A stretch of 5,536 bases of DNA from Myxococcales bacterium (GCA_018970625.1 JAGWVZ010000269.1:1-5536); one strand, 5' to 3'. Counted from the stretch's first letter, positions 1 through 5,536 are shown. The notes: generated from the sequence alone by a model not told the origin. Translations and numbers: made by a program.

Positions 1-1
1 T

Positions 2-706
2 CTGACCAACGGCCTGGCCATGGACTTTACGCGCGATTCTCTTCATGCGCTGGGGGTGGGGCACGCGCTGAACGAACAGGATTGGTCCACCCTTGGCACG
101 TCGGGTGGGTATTTATCGGTATATCGGCAGCATGTTCAATTCACGTGGAAAAATGATGCTCGCATCGCGTGGCAATTACCCGCCCAGCTGTTGTCACACT
201 CGCTCTCACTGATAACTGGCCCTCAGGATAATGTGCACGCGATACTTCGGCTGGCTGACGAGCACATCAATACGGCGATCGGCCTGATGTACCGGCTTGC
301 GCTGTTGCAGCACGCCGCCGATGACATGCGCGTCGTCGACCGATTTTCGGCGTGGTCGTCCCTTCCCTGCCCCGACACGCGCCTGGCCATCGCCATTGCG
401 AGCCGGCGGCCGCACGAGGTAGCGGCCATAGTCACCGAAGCGAAATCAAGCGGCAATAACTCCGGGAGCGACGAGAAAACCACACCCTTTCGCTCGAATA
501 TTCTGGTTGTCGCCGCAGCGACCCTTCTGGATGGTCTCGAGCCCGAAGACTTCAACTGGGCCGCGCAATGGCCGATGCCCTTCGGCGAAAACGCGCTCAT
601 GGTCGCGCTGAACCGAATACCCCGAGATATATGGCCCGATAAATGGGTGCAGGAATTATCGGAGATGAGTGAGGGGTTGGGGCGGTTTGTGCGGGGTGGG
701 GCGTGA
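2..706 (+). CDS. Unrecognised protein, C-terminal part (5' end outside window)
   Basis: The reading frame is open to the left edge. The first ATG in the window is at 20, but no Shine-Dalgarno sequence precedes it and the codons before it (LTNGLA) are also open, so the true start probably lies upstream. From that ATG there are 228 residues. I do not recognise the family. The protein looks soluble and mostly helical in its middle: an alanine/leucine-rich stretch at about residues 71-100 (counted from the ATG) and another around 158-172. A hydrophilic Ser/Asn/Gly/Asp-rich stretch at about 143-155 looks like a linker, and the end is rich in Trp, Glu and Gly. There is no signal peptide or clear membrane segment in the visible part, and no catalytic motif I can name. 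Third codon positions carry more A/T than in copA, which may mean recent acquisition. It is followed after 94 bases by another unrecognised gene on the same strand. Confidence 0.72.
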   Translation: MTNGLAMDFTRDSLHALGVGHALNEQDWSTLGTSGGYLSVYRQHVQFTWKNDARIAWQLPAQLLSHSLSLITGPQDNVHAILRLADEHINTAIGLMYRLALLQHAADDMRVVDRFSAWSSLPCPDTRLAIAIASRRPHEVAAIVTEAKSSGNNSGSDEKTTPFRSNILVVAAATLLDGLEPEDFNWAAQWPMPFGENALMVALNRIPRDIWPDKWVQELSEMSEGLGRFVRGGA

Positions 707-790
707 GGGGGCTATCAGGTGGGGGAGCTTGACGGTGGCAAGTCGCTTTGGCAGGAGAGCGGCGACCCATTGTGGGTTACATGCACAAAA

Positions 791-796
791 GAGAGA
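791..796 (+). promoter_or_regulatory. Ribosome binding site of the 801-1358 gene
   Basis: A purine run GAGAGA lies four bases before the ATG at 801. It decides the start: the same frame is open back to a GTG at 669, but that start overlaps the previous gene and would add an unnatural Gly/Arg-rich N-terminus. Confidence 0.5.
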
Positions 797-800
797 AATC

Positions 801-1358
801 ATGCCAATCACTTTGGATCTTGACGCAGGCACAGGCCAGGAGCCGATGTATCTGGTTGTCCAGCTCGGCCGAGGCTTTGCACGCCCGCCAATCCCACCGA
901 TTCATGCGACTGACCCACCCAGAGCCGTGGCGCAGCGCATTGGCGGCTACTGGCCCATGGGGCTGGACCGCGGTAGAAAAGCCGACCGTGTACAGACTGC
1001 TCTGGGCGCCAACAGACCTGTTTATGTAATCGCCACGTGGCAGGCAAAGGTCATTCGCGTCATGCAGATATCGTTGAACCCCAGCATGCCGATCGGGAAC
1101 CCGGAAATCGATGTGCTGAAGGATTCCTTTGTGCCGCTGGCGAATCAGCCTGCCGTGTACCAGTGGCCCGGACAGGACGGCGCGGTGTGGGCGTGCCGTT
1201 ACAAGAGCGCCGAGGTAGGAACCCGTACGCGCATTATGCTCGCGCCGACTAATGACGCGGCGTGGATTGGAGAGCGACTGTTGTGGGGAAATGAGGTTAC
1301 GAATAGCTACTGGAACTATACGTATTCGACGGGGTTTGCGGCGCCGTCGGCCCTTTAA
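801..1358 (+). CDS. Unrecognised 185-residue protein
   Basis: The start is ATG 801, preceded by a purine-rich ribosome binding site; the product begins MPITLDLDAGTG and has 185 residues. I do not recognise the family. It has no signal peptide or membrane helix and looks like a soluble, beta-rich protein: short alternating hydrophobic segments (YLVVQLGR, VYVIATWQ, AVWACRYK, TRIMLAP), a proline-rich stretch near residues 29-42 and an aromatic C-terminus containing WNYTYS. It has a single cysteine, in the WACRY segment. It lies 94 bases after the preceding gene on the same strand, so the two may be cotranscribed. A downstream partner of this size and a similarly atypical codon use would suit a toxin/immunity-type pair, but that is only inference from layout and no family signature supports it. 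A minus-strand frame covers almost the same span and is judged a shadow, because it lacks a ribosome binding site and has an Arg/His-heavy composition. Confidence 0.7.
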   Translation: MPITLDLDAGTGQEPMYLVVQLGRGFARPPIPPIHATDPPRAVAQRIGGYWPMGLDRGRKADRVQTALGANRPVYVIATWQAKVIRVMQISLNPSMPIGNPEIDVLKDSFVPLANQPAVYQWPGQDGAVWACRYKSAEVGTRTRIMLAPTNDAAWIGERLLWGNEVTNSYWNYTYSTGFAAPSAL

Positions 1359-1553
1359 AAATACTCCATCGAAAAGCTGTTTAGGCCGATATCTCGCATT
1401 TTGTCCGGTATCGCACACGCTGGCCTCTGTTGCCGCACGCGTTTTGGCTACCTCCGGTAATTTCATCGTACCTGAACATAGTCTATTTTCCCTGGTCAGA
1501 AAGAGCGCTACAGCAGGTCACAGCGCTCGAACTACCTCAAAGAAATACCGACC
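1359..1553. other. Convergent intergenic region
   Basis: This region lies between the end of the 801-1358 gene (plus) and the end of copA (minus). It is visibly richer in A/T than the flanking genes. The only structure I see is the hairpin at 1503-1528. No tRNA, repeat or credible small gene was found here. Plus-strand frames that cross it run on into the antisense of copA and look like shadows. Confidence 0.5.
1498..1528 (-). terminator. Weak rho-independent terminator candidate for copA
   Basis: A perfect 7-base inverted repeat GAGCGCT (1503-1509) / AGCGCTC (1522-1528) encloses a 12-base loop. Read on the minus strand, the hairpin begins 25 bases after the copA stop codon and is followed by TTTCT. 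The position fits termination of the copA transcript, but the loop is long and the T tract short, so efficiency is doubtful. On the plus strand no T run follows it, so it would not serve the 801-1358 gene. Confidence 0.4.
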
Positions 1554-3974
1554 CTACCCCAACCGCACCCTCCTCAACCTCAACGCATTACTCACCACAA
1601 ATACCGACGACACGCTCATGGCGCCGGCCGCCAGCATGGGTGAGGGGGCCAGCCAGGGCGAAATTCCCGTCAATAACCCGGCGGCGGCGGGAATGAGGGC
1701 GATGTTGTAGCCAAAGGCCCACACCAGATTCCATCCGATGTTTCGCATGGTGGCGCGGGCGAGCAGAATGCCTTCGCGAATCGCGGCGACTCGGTCGTTC
1801 AGCAGCACGACGTCGCCGGCGTCCATGGCGATATCGCTGGCCGAGCCCATGGCGATGCCCACGTCGGCGGCGGCGAGCGCGGGCGCATCGTTCAGGCCGT
1901 CGCCGACAAACAAAACCTTTCGGCCCGCTGCGCGCAGGGCGTTCAACACATCTACTTTTCCACCCGGAAGCACGCGGGCGGTAAATCCGTCGGCGCCGGT
2001 CAGCGCTGCCACATGGCTCACCGCCTTTGCCGAATCTCCCGACAGAATCTCAACACGGCACCCCATGGCCTGAAGCGCCGACACCGTGGTAGCAGCCTCG
2101 GCCCGCAGCTCATCCGCAAAAAAGATCGCCGCCGCAAGCCGCAGCGGTGAACGATTACCAGGTGATTCGCCCACCTCGGCCGCGTTCACAAACTCAATGG
2201 CGGCATACACCACCGTGCCCGGTCCGTAGCGGCCGTCCCTTGTGGCGGCCGACGATTCCACCACCAACCCCGAACCAGACGAACCCTCACCCGCCGCCGC
2301 TCCAAACGCTTCGGCGTCCACACCCAGGTCTTGCAACCACTCGCGCGACCCAACACGCACGATATACGGCGGCGATGACGCGACCAGACCACGCCCGGGC
2401 AACACCTCGGTTCTGGTCATCGCACTCAGGGTCCATCCGTGCGCCCGCGCATGTGCCACCACCGCCCTGCCCAGCGTGTGTTCGGAACCCTGTTCGGCTG
2501 ATGCGATCAGCGCCAGCGTTTGCTGCCTGCCCAGGTCCAGGCCGTGCTCAAACAGCGTGACATCAGAGACTTGCATGTGGCCGACGGTCAGCGTGCCGGT
2601 CTTGTCGAACACGACCGTGTCGACGCCGGCCAGGTTCTGAATGGCGGCGGCCTGCCGAAAAACCATGCCCGACTGCGCGGCGCGCGAGGTCGCGACGAAG
2701 AGGGAAATCGGCGTCGCCAGGCCCATCGCGCAGGGGCACGCGACCACCAGCACGGTGACCGCGTGATAGATCGCGTCGTACAGACCACCGACGAAGTACC
2801 AGCCCACAAAGGTCGCCAGCGCGACGAGCAACACGATGGGCACAAACACGGCGACCACCCGGTCCAGCTGCTGCTGAATGGGCGGGCGCGACGCCTGCGC
2901 GTGCTCGACCAGGCGAATCAGCTGCGCGAGCGTCGTGCTGCTGCCCACACGCATGGCGCGCACCTGCACCGGCGCACCAACATTCATGGTGCCGCCGGTC
3001 ACCGTCTGACCCGGGGCGCGCGTCACGGGCATGGCCTCGCCAGTCAGCATGGATTCATCGACCGCGGTGGTCGTGTCGACGATCACGCCGTCCACCGGCA
3101 TGCGCTCGCCCACGCGCACCAGCACACGGTCGCCGACGAGCAGATCGCGGGCGTCGACCTGACGCTGCTGGTCGCCGCGCAACAGCGTGACCTGTCGCGG
3201 ACGCATGTCGAGAAGCCGCTGCACCGCGTCGCCGGCCCGGGCCCGCGCGCGCATTTCCAGCCATTTTCCGAACAAAACCAATGCGATAACCGACGCCGAC
3301 GACTCCACAAAGCTCATCGTGTGCCAGCTGGGCACCAGCATCGCGAGCGTCGACCACCCCCACGCCACCGTGCTGCCCAGCACCACCAGCACGTTCATGT
3401 CGGCCGAGCCAGAGCGCAGCGCGTGCCAGGCCGAGCGGTAGAAGACACGACCGGGACCGAACTGCACCAGCGTTGCCGGAATCCAGATCGCCCATGAAAT
3501 CCATGGGTTATGGTGCAGGTGCTGCCACGCGGGCACGAGCATCATCGCCATCGACACCACGACCACCGGCGCCGCCAGCAGCAGCGCGACCCGCATGTGG
3601 CGCGTCCATTGCTGCAGCTCGTGGGCCCGCGCCTGCGCCTGATTCTCCCGCAGCTCATCGGGCTCGGCCCCACGCACCAGCTCATAGCCGGCGTCGGTTA
3701 GCGCATCGGATAGCGCGGTAAAGGTGTCGTCGCCCGGATGAGCCGTAATTTCCAGTCTCTCAAGCGCCAGATTCACGACCGCAGCGTCAATTCCCGGAAT
3801 TTTACGCGATACACGTTCTACGCGCGTGGCGCACACGGCGCAGGTCATGCCGCGAACGCCGAACGTGAAGGCGGCGGGTGGCGCGACATCGGCCGCGGTG
3901 GAGGTGTCGGGTTCAGTTGTCACGACCGTCGCACCAGCGGCCGGCGCAGACCAGCCCAGACCGCGCCTGAGCAA
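1554..3974 (-). CDS. copA: Copper-exporting P1B-1-type ATPase (CopA family)
   Basis: An inner-membrane pump that uses ATP to expel Cu(I) from the cytoplasm. Motifs from residue 1 (TTG 3974) to 806: one heavy-metal-associated domain at about 37-100 with GMTCAVC (Cys45, Cys48); four membrane helices at about 127-145, 158-175, 192-213 and 223-238; actuator-domain TGEA at 311-314; helices at about 372-397 and 402-425, the latter carrying CPC at 413-415; DKTGT at 457-461 with the phosphorylated Asp457; SEHT at 497-500; GDGLNDAP at 691-698; last helices at about 746-768 and 774-796. Asn745/Tyr756/Asn757 in the seventh helix and MSVSS (786-790) in the eighth match the Cu(I) subgroup rather than the Zn/Cd/Pb subgroup. 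The length is usual for the family. Oddities are Thr500 where the family nearly always has Pro (SEHP), and a loose Gly/Ser/Ala-rich insertion at about 557-615 in the nucleotide-binding region. The start is uncertain: TTG 3974, six bases after the upstream gene, or GTG 3923 are in frame. An ATG at 3981 overlapping the upstream stop is out of frame. Confidence 0.96.
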   Translation of the reverse strand: MLRRGLGWSAPAAGATVVTTEPDTSTAADVAPPAAFTFGVRGMTCAVCATRVERVSRKIPGIDAAVVNLALERLEITAHPGDDTFTALSDALTDAGYELVRGAEPDELRENQAQARAHELQQWTRHMRVALLLAAPVVVVSMAMMLVPAWQHLHHNPWISWAIWIPATLVQFGPGRVFYRSAWHALRSGSADMNVLVVLGSTVAWGWSTLAMLVPSWHTMSFVESSASVIALVLFGKWLEMRARARAGDAVQRLLDMRPRQVTLLRGDQQRQVDARDLLVGDRVLVRVGERMPVDGVIVDTTTAVDESMLTGEAMPVTRAPGQTVTGGTMNVGAPVQVRAMRVGSSTTLAQLIRLVEHAQASRPPIQQQLDRVVAVFVPIVLLVALATFVGWYFVGGLYDAIYHAVTVLVVACPCAMGLATPISLFVATSRAAQSGMVFRQAAAIQNLAGVDTVVFDKTGTLTVGHMQVSDVTLFEHGLDLGRQQTLALIASAEQGSEHTLGRAVVAHARAHGWTLSAMTRTEVLPGRGLVASSPPYIVRVGSREWLQDLGVDAEAFGAAAGEGSSGSGLVVESSAATRDGRYGPGTVVYAAIEFVNAAEVGESPGNRSPLRLAAAIFFADELRAEAATTVSALQAMGCRVEILSGDSAKAVSHVAALTGADGFTARVLPGGKVDVLNALRAAGRKVLFVGDGLNDAPALAAADVGIAMGSASDIAMDAGDVVLLNDRVAAIREGILLARATMRNIGWNLVWAFGYNIALIPAAAGLLTGISPWLAPSPMLAAGAMSVSSVFVVSNALRLRRVRLG

Positions 3975-3980
3975 CCGTCA

Positions 3981-4394
3981 TCACACATGTTTATGCCAGA
4001 GCATCTCGCCATTGAACCACACCTGGTACAGCCGCTTGAGCGCCCAGTCGGGCACGGCGTCATCGCAGGCCGCGTCCAGCCCGGTCAGCTCGGCCAGAGC
4101 GGGCGGTCGCTGCACGAGCGTAGGCGCCAGCGGCACCAGCCGTGACACCTCTTCGTCGGTGCGAATACCGATGAACGCAAACTCCCAGCCGCGCCACTCA
4201 AAGCGCACCGTATGACCACCATCGCAGCAGTTCAGGCATTGCGACAGCCGCACGTGCATCGCGAGTGAATGCGACAGCACGCACGCCTTCGCACAGTCGC
4301 GCAGCTGCTCATCGGTATCGGCGCCGGCGGCTCTGCGCGACGGCCAGCGACACCGTTTACAAATCGCGAGGCGGAGTTCAGGGACCTGGCTCAT
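3981..4394 (-). CDS. Cysteine-rich DUF1636-like / [2Fe-2S] ferredoxin-like protein
   Basis: A 137-residue soluble protein with eight cysteines: CKRC at 12-15, Cys34, Cys38, a CLNCC cluster at 53-57 and Cys110. The middle part, from VRLSQCLNCCDGG through the aromatic segment WRGWEFAFIGI at about 67-77, resembles the second half of DUF1636 proteins, where a conserved Cys pair is followed by a hydrophobic/aromatic strand. These are small thioredoxin-fold, [2Fe-2S] ferredoxin-like or metal-binding proteins. The assignment rests on pattern memory only. The C-terminus ends in HKHV, a possible extra metal ligand pair. The stop codon lies six bases before the proposed copA start, so the two are almost certainly cotranscribed; a role in copper handling or in protecting or delivering Fe-S or metal cofactors is inferred from that. 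The ATG at 4394 has no good Shine-Dalgarno sequence and sits inside the left copy of a 59-base repeat. Confidence 0.82.
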   Translation of the reverse strand: MSQVPELRLAICKRCRWPSRRAAGADTDEQLRDCAKACVLSHSLAMHVRLSQCLNCCDGGHTVRFEWRGWEFAFIGIRTDEEVSRLVPLAPTLVQRPPALAELTGLDAACDDAVPDWALKRLYQVWFNGEMLWHKHV

Positions 4395-4450
4395 GGCAGG
4401 GCGGTACCAGATTCGGGCAACGGACGATACTTCAGGGCTTGTGTCGCAAC
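4392..4450. repeat. 59-base imperfect direct repeat, copy 1
   Basis: Copy 1 of an element found twice here (the other is 4471-4529), with a 20-base spacer. On the plus strand both begin with the identical 13 bases CATGGCAGGGCGG, share the 12-mer GGGCAACGGACG after a variable 10-base stretch, and end in TCGCAAC. Hand alignment gives roughly 70 percent identity over 59 bases. Read in gene orientation, this copy ends exactly with the ATG start codon of the DUF1636-like gene, so it forms that gene's leader. Confidence 0.75.
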
Positions 4451-4470
4451 CCGGCTTTCACGGCCGAGCG

Positions 4471-4529
4471 CATGGCAGGGCGGCGGTGAATGCGGGCAAC
4501 GGACGTTGCATTCAGGCGGTCATCGCAAC
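4471..4529. repeat. 59-base imperfect direct repeat, copy 2
   Basis: Second copy of the element at 4392-4450. Its right end covers the last codons and stop of the dehydrogenase gene (stop at 4522-4520). In gene orientation its other end again finishes in CCCTGCCATG, but here the ATG opens only a 13-codon frame. This copy contains an internal hairpin at 4488-4513 that copy 1 has lost. Confidence 0.75.
4488..4513 (-). other. Hairpin just downstream of the dehydrogenase gene
   Basis: GCAAC (4496-4500) and GTTGC (4505-4509) form a perfect 5-base stem with a 4-base loop. The flanking GAATGC (4488-4493) and GCATTC (4508-4513) are also perfect inverted repeats and give either an extended stem with a bulge or an alternative fold. 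It starts seven bases after the dehydrogenase stop codon. No T run follows, so it is not a standard intrinsic terminator; it could stabilise the transcript end or be an operator-like palindrome. Confidence 0.4.
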
Positions 4530-5284
4530 GCCGTCAGGTGGCGGCCGCCGTCGATCGCGATGGTCTCGCCGGTGATCCAGCTGCTCTGGGGTGATGCGAG
4601 GGTCAGGATCAGCGCCGCGACCTCTTCGGGGGTGCCCACACGACCGAGCGGATGGGTGTCGGCTCCGCGCTTGAGGAACGCGTCGTAGGCTTCGTCGCCC
4701 ATGCCGCTTCGGCGGTGCAACTCGGTGACGACGACGCCGGGGTTCACTGCGTTCACGCGAATGCCCTGGGGAGCCAACTCAATCGCCATGCTGCGGGTGA
4801 GCTGGTCAATGGCGGCCTTGGATACACAGTAGGCAGAGAGGTTGGGGAATGGACGAAGGCCGGCGACGCTGGAGACGTTGACGATGCTGGCGCCGCTGCC
4901 AACCTCTCGTAAGGATGGGAGAATCGCACGACTGAGCGCATAGACGCTGCGCACGTTCAGGTTCATGAGGAAGTCCCAGGCGTCCAGGCCCACGCTATCG
5001 ACAGGCCCCGAGACAATGGCACCGGCGGCGTTGACGAGCACGGATGGAACACCCACCGCCCTGCGTACCTGCTCGACGAGCGTCTCGACCGGCTCGGCGC
5101 CAGTGAGATCGAAGAGCACAGGCACCACGACCTGACCTGCGGCCTTGCATTCCTGGGCAAGGGCCTGCAGACGCGCCTCGTCGCGCGCGACGGCGGCCAC
5201 GTGGTAACCTGCCGCAGCAAAGGCACGCGCACACGCCAGCCCAATACCGCTGGAGGCGCCGGTAACAAGAACAACCTGAGACAC
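4520..5284 (-). CDS. Short-chain dehydrogenase/reductase (SDR), classical type
   Basis: A cytoplasmic NAD(P)(H)-dependent oxidoreductase of 254 residues, the usual length for classical SDRs. It shows the complete signature set: TGASSGIG cofactor-binding loop at 8-15, Arg34 after the second strand (suggesting NADP(H) preference), NAAG at 85-88, Asn110, Ser138/Ser139, and the catalytic Tyr152 and Lys156 in YCVSK. PG at 182-183 and the C-terminal IDGG at 244-247 are also typical. The overall pattern resembles FabG-like 3-oxoacyl reductases and sugar or polyol dehydrogenases, but the substrate cannot be read from the sequence. The start is GTG 5284, supported by GAGG six bases upstream. It lies upstream of the DUF1636-like/copA unit on the same strand with a 125-base gap holding a repeat and hairpin, so cotranscription is possible but not shown. 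A functional link to copper is not evident. Confidence 0.95.
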   Translation of the reverse strand: MSQVVLVTGASSGIGLACARAFAAAGYHVAAVARDEARLQALAQECKAAGQVVVPVLFDLTGAEPVETLVEQVRRAVGVPSVLVNAAGAIVSGPVDSVGLDAWDFLMNLNVRSVYALSRAILPSLREVGSGASIVNVSSVAGLRPFPNLSAYCVSKAAIDQLTRSMAIELAPQGIRVNAVNPGVVVTELHRRSGMGDEAYDAFLKRGADTHPLGRVGTPEEVAALILTLASPQSSWITGETIAIDGGRHLTALR

Positions 5285-5290
5285 GTTCTA

Positions 5291-5294
5291 CCTC
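5291..5294 (-). promoter_or_regulatory. Ribosome binding site of the SDR gene
   Basis: GAGG on the minus strand, six bases before the GTG at 5284. It supports the non-ATG start chosen for the dehydrogenase. Confidence 0.55.
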
Positions 5295-5318
5295 GGGAAA
5301 TCAGAGAGGCGAGCGGCC

Positions 5319-5489
5319 ATGGCGCCGCGTGTGCTCAAGGAATGGTTCATTCGGACTGGAACTTCAACCCCCGGCAAGCGACGTCGAACGCCGATGCCGC
5401 ATATCGTACACAGGCACTGGGCTGCAGTGAGCGCCGGGGCTCCCGTCGTGAAGGAGCAGCGAGTCGGACGCTGTTTTGGCTGCGACTAG
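5319..5489 (+). CDS. Possible 56-residue protein with C-terminal CxxC (doubtful)
   Basis: An ATG at 5319 is preceded at nine bases by AGAGAGG (5303-5309), a fair Shine-Dalgarno match, and opens 56 codons. The product begins MAPRVLKEWF, is basic (Arg/Lys/His-rich) and ends in a CFGC pair next to the stop. It would be divergent from the SDR gene. Against it: no family is recognisable, codon third positions show no clear bias, and it overlaps two competing readings at the window edge. It may equally be non-coding leader sequence of the SDR gene. Confidence 0.2.
   Translation: MAPRVLKEWFIRTGTSTPGKRRRTPMPHIVHRHWAAVSAGAPVVKEQRVGRCFGCD
5457..5477. terminator. Small hairpin with T run, terminator candidate
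   Basis: CAGCG (5457-5461) and CGCTG (5469-5473) form a 5-base stem around a 7-base loop. TTTT (5474-5477) follows on the plus strand. On the minus strand the hairpin starts 13 bases after the stop of the His-rich reading at 5486, with AAAA before it and only CTCCTT after it, so it could end that gene. The stem is short and the call weak. Confidence 0.28.
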
Positions 5490-5536
5490 TGACCAGCGCC
5501 GTGGTCGTCGCCGTGCTCTTCGTCGGCGTGCTCGTC
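5486..5536 (-). CDS. C-terminal end of a His/Asp/Glu-rich protein (partial)
   Basis: The minus strand is open from the right edge to a TAG at 5488-5486 and encodes the last 16 residues, DEHADEEHGDDHGAGH. Tails of this kind bind divalent or copper ions and occur at the ends of metal transporters, metallochaperones and periplasmic metal-binding proteins. Here one would fit upstream of a copper ATPase on the same strand. The hairpin at 5457-5473 lies just after the stop. The caution is that GAC, CAC and GAG codons are the complements of GTC, GTG and CTC, so a transmembrane helix coded on the plus strand gives exactly this pattern; the plus-strand reading (LFWLRLVTSAVVVAVLFVG) is plausible too. 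The gap to the SDR start is 201 bases. Confidence 0.42.
   Translation of the reverse strand, partial: DEHADEEHGDDHGAGH

Noticed and set aside
770..788. Inverted repeat TTGTG / CACAA upstream of the 801-1358 gene
   Set aside because: A 5-base stem with a 9-base loop is easily expected by chance, and no -35/-10 pair is found around it.
669..800. N-terminal extension of the 801-1358 gene from a GTG at 669
   Set aside because: It overlaps the previous gene, gives a Gly/Arg-rich stretch, and the ATG at 801 has its own ribosome binding site.
777..1466. Minus-strand frame of 229 codons opposite the 801-1358 gene
   Set aside because: It is Arg/His-heavy with no family likeness and no ribosome binding site, while the opposite strand has a well-placed ribosome binding site and a natural protein composition.
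2520..3497. Long plus-strand frame of 325 codons rich in His, Arg, Gln and Asp
   Set aside because: It lies entirely antisense to the certain copA gene, has a composition typical of the complement of a GC-rich membrane protein gene, and has no recognisable domain.
4392..4529. Idea that the 59-base repeats are integron attC sites or a CRISPR array
   Set aside because: The core sites do not match the GTTRRRY / RYYYAAC consensus, there are only two imperfect copies, and the 20-base spacer is too short and single.
4265..4688. Plus-strand frames over the ferredoxin-like gene, repeat region and SDR 3' end
   Set aside because: They cross gene boundaries antisense to two convincing genes and show no protein-like character.
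5338..5367. Possible minus-strand promoter for the SDR gene (TTGAAG, 18-base spacer, ATTCCT)
   Set aside because: The -10 element matches the consensus poorly; in GC-rich DNA this is not enough to call a promoter.

Overview
The window looks like part of a GC-rich Gram-negative chromosome. A beta- or gammaproteobacterium is the most natural guess, from the G/C-ending codons, the GTG and TTG starts and the proteobacterial style of the copper ATPase. No marker gene fixes the taxon. It falls into a left part with two unrecognised plus-strand genes and a right part with a minus-strand cluster built around a copper-exporting P-type ATPase.

Left part (1-1358, plus strand): the C-terminal portion of an unrecognised, probably helical protein enters from the left edge and ends at 706. 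After 94 bases comes a 185-residue unrecognised protein (801-1358). Both use more A/T-ending codons than the genes to the right, which would fit accessory or transferred DNA. They run towards copA, and a 195-base convergent intergenic region (1359-1553) separates the blocks. It holds a weak terminator-like hairpin in copA orientation.

Right part (1554-5284, minus strand): in transcription order there is a short-chain dehydrogenase/reductase (5284-4520), a 125-base gap with an imperfect 59-base direct repeat, a cysteine-rich small protein resembling DUF1636-type [2Fe-2S] ferredoxin-like proteins (4394-3981), and after only 6 bases a CopA-type P1B-1 ATPase (3974-1554). The ATPase has one N-terminal metal-binding domain, the CPC permeation motif, the DKTGT phosphorylation site and the C-terminal YN and MxxSS copper-site motifs. 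The tight spacing suggests the cysteine-rich protein and copA are one transcription unit, presumably for copper export or copper/Fe-S homeostasis. The reductase may be only a co-directional neighbour. No regulator such as CueR lies in the window.

Right edge (5285-5536): no gene is certain. A minus-strand reading ends in a His/Asp/Glu-rich tail with a stop at 5486, followed by a small hairpin, and could be the C-terminus of a metal-handling protein. The opposite strand of the same bases reads as a transmembrane helix, so the call is ambiguous. A 56-codon plus-strand frame with a fair ribosome binding site also lies here.

Nothing seen is clearly a new system. The best leads are the DUF1636-like/copA pairing, the duplicated 59-base element upstream of it, and the unrecognised gene pair at the left.
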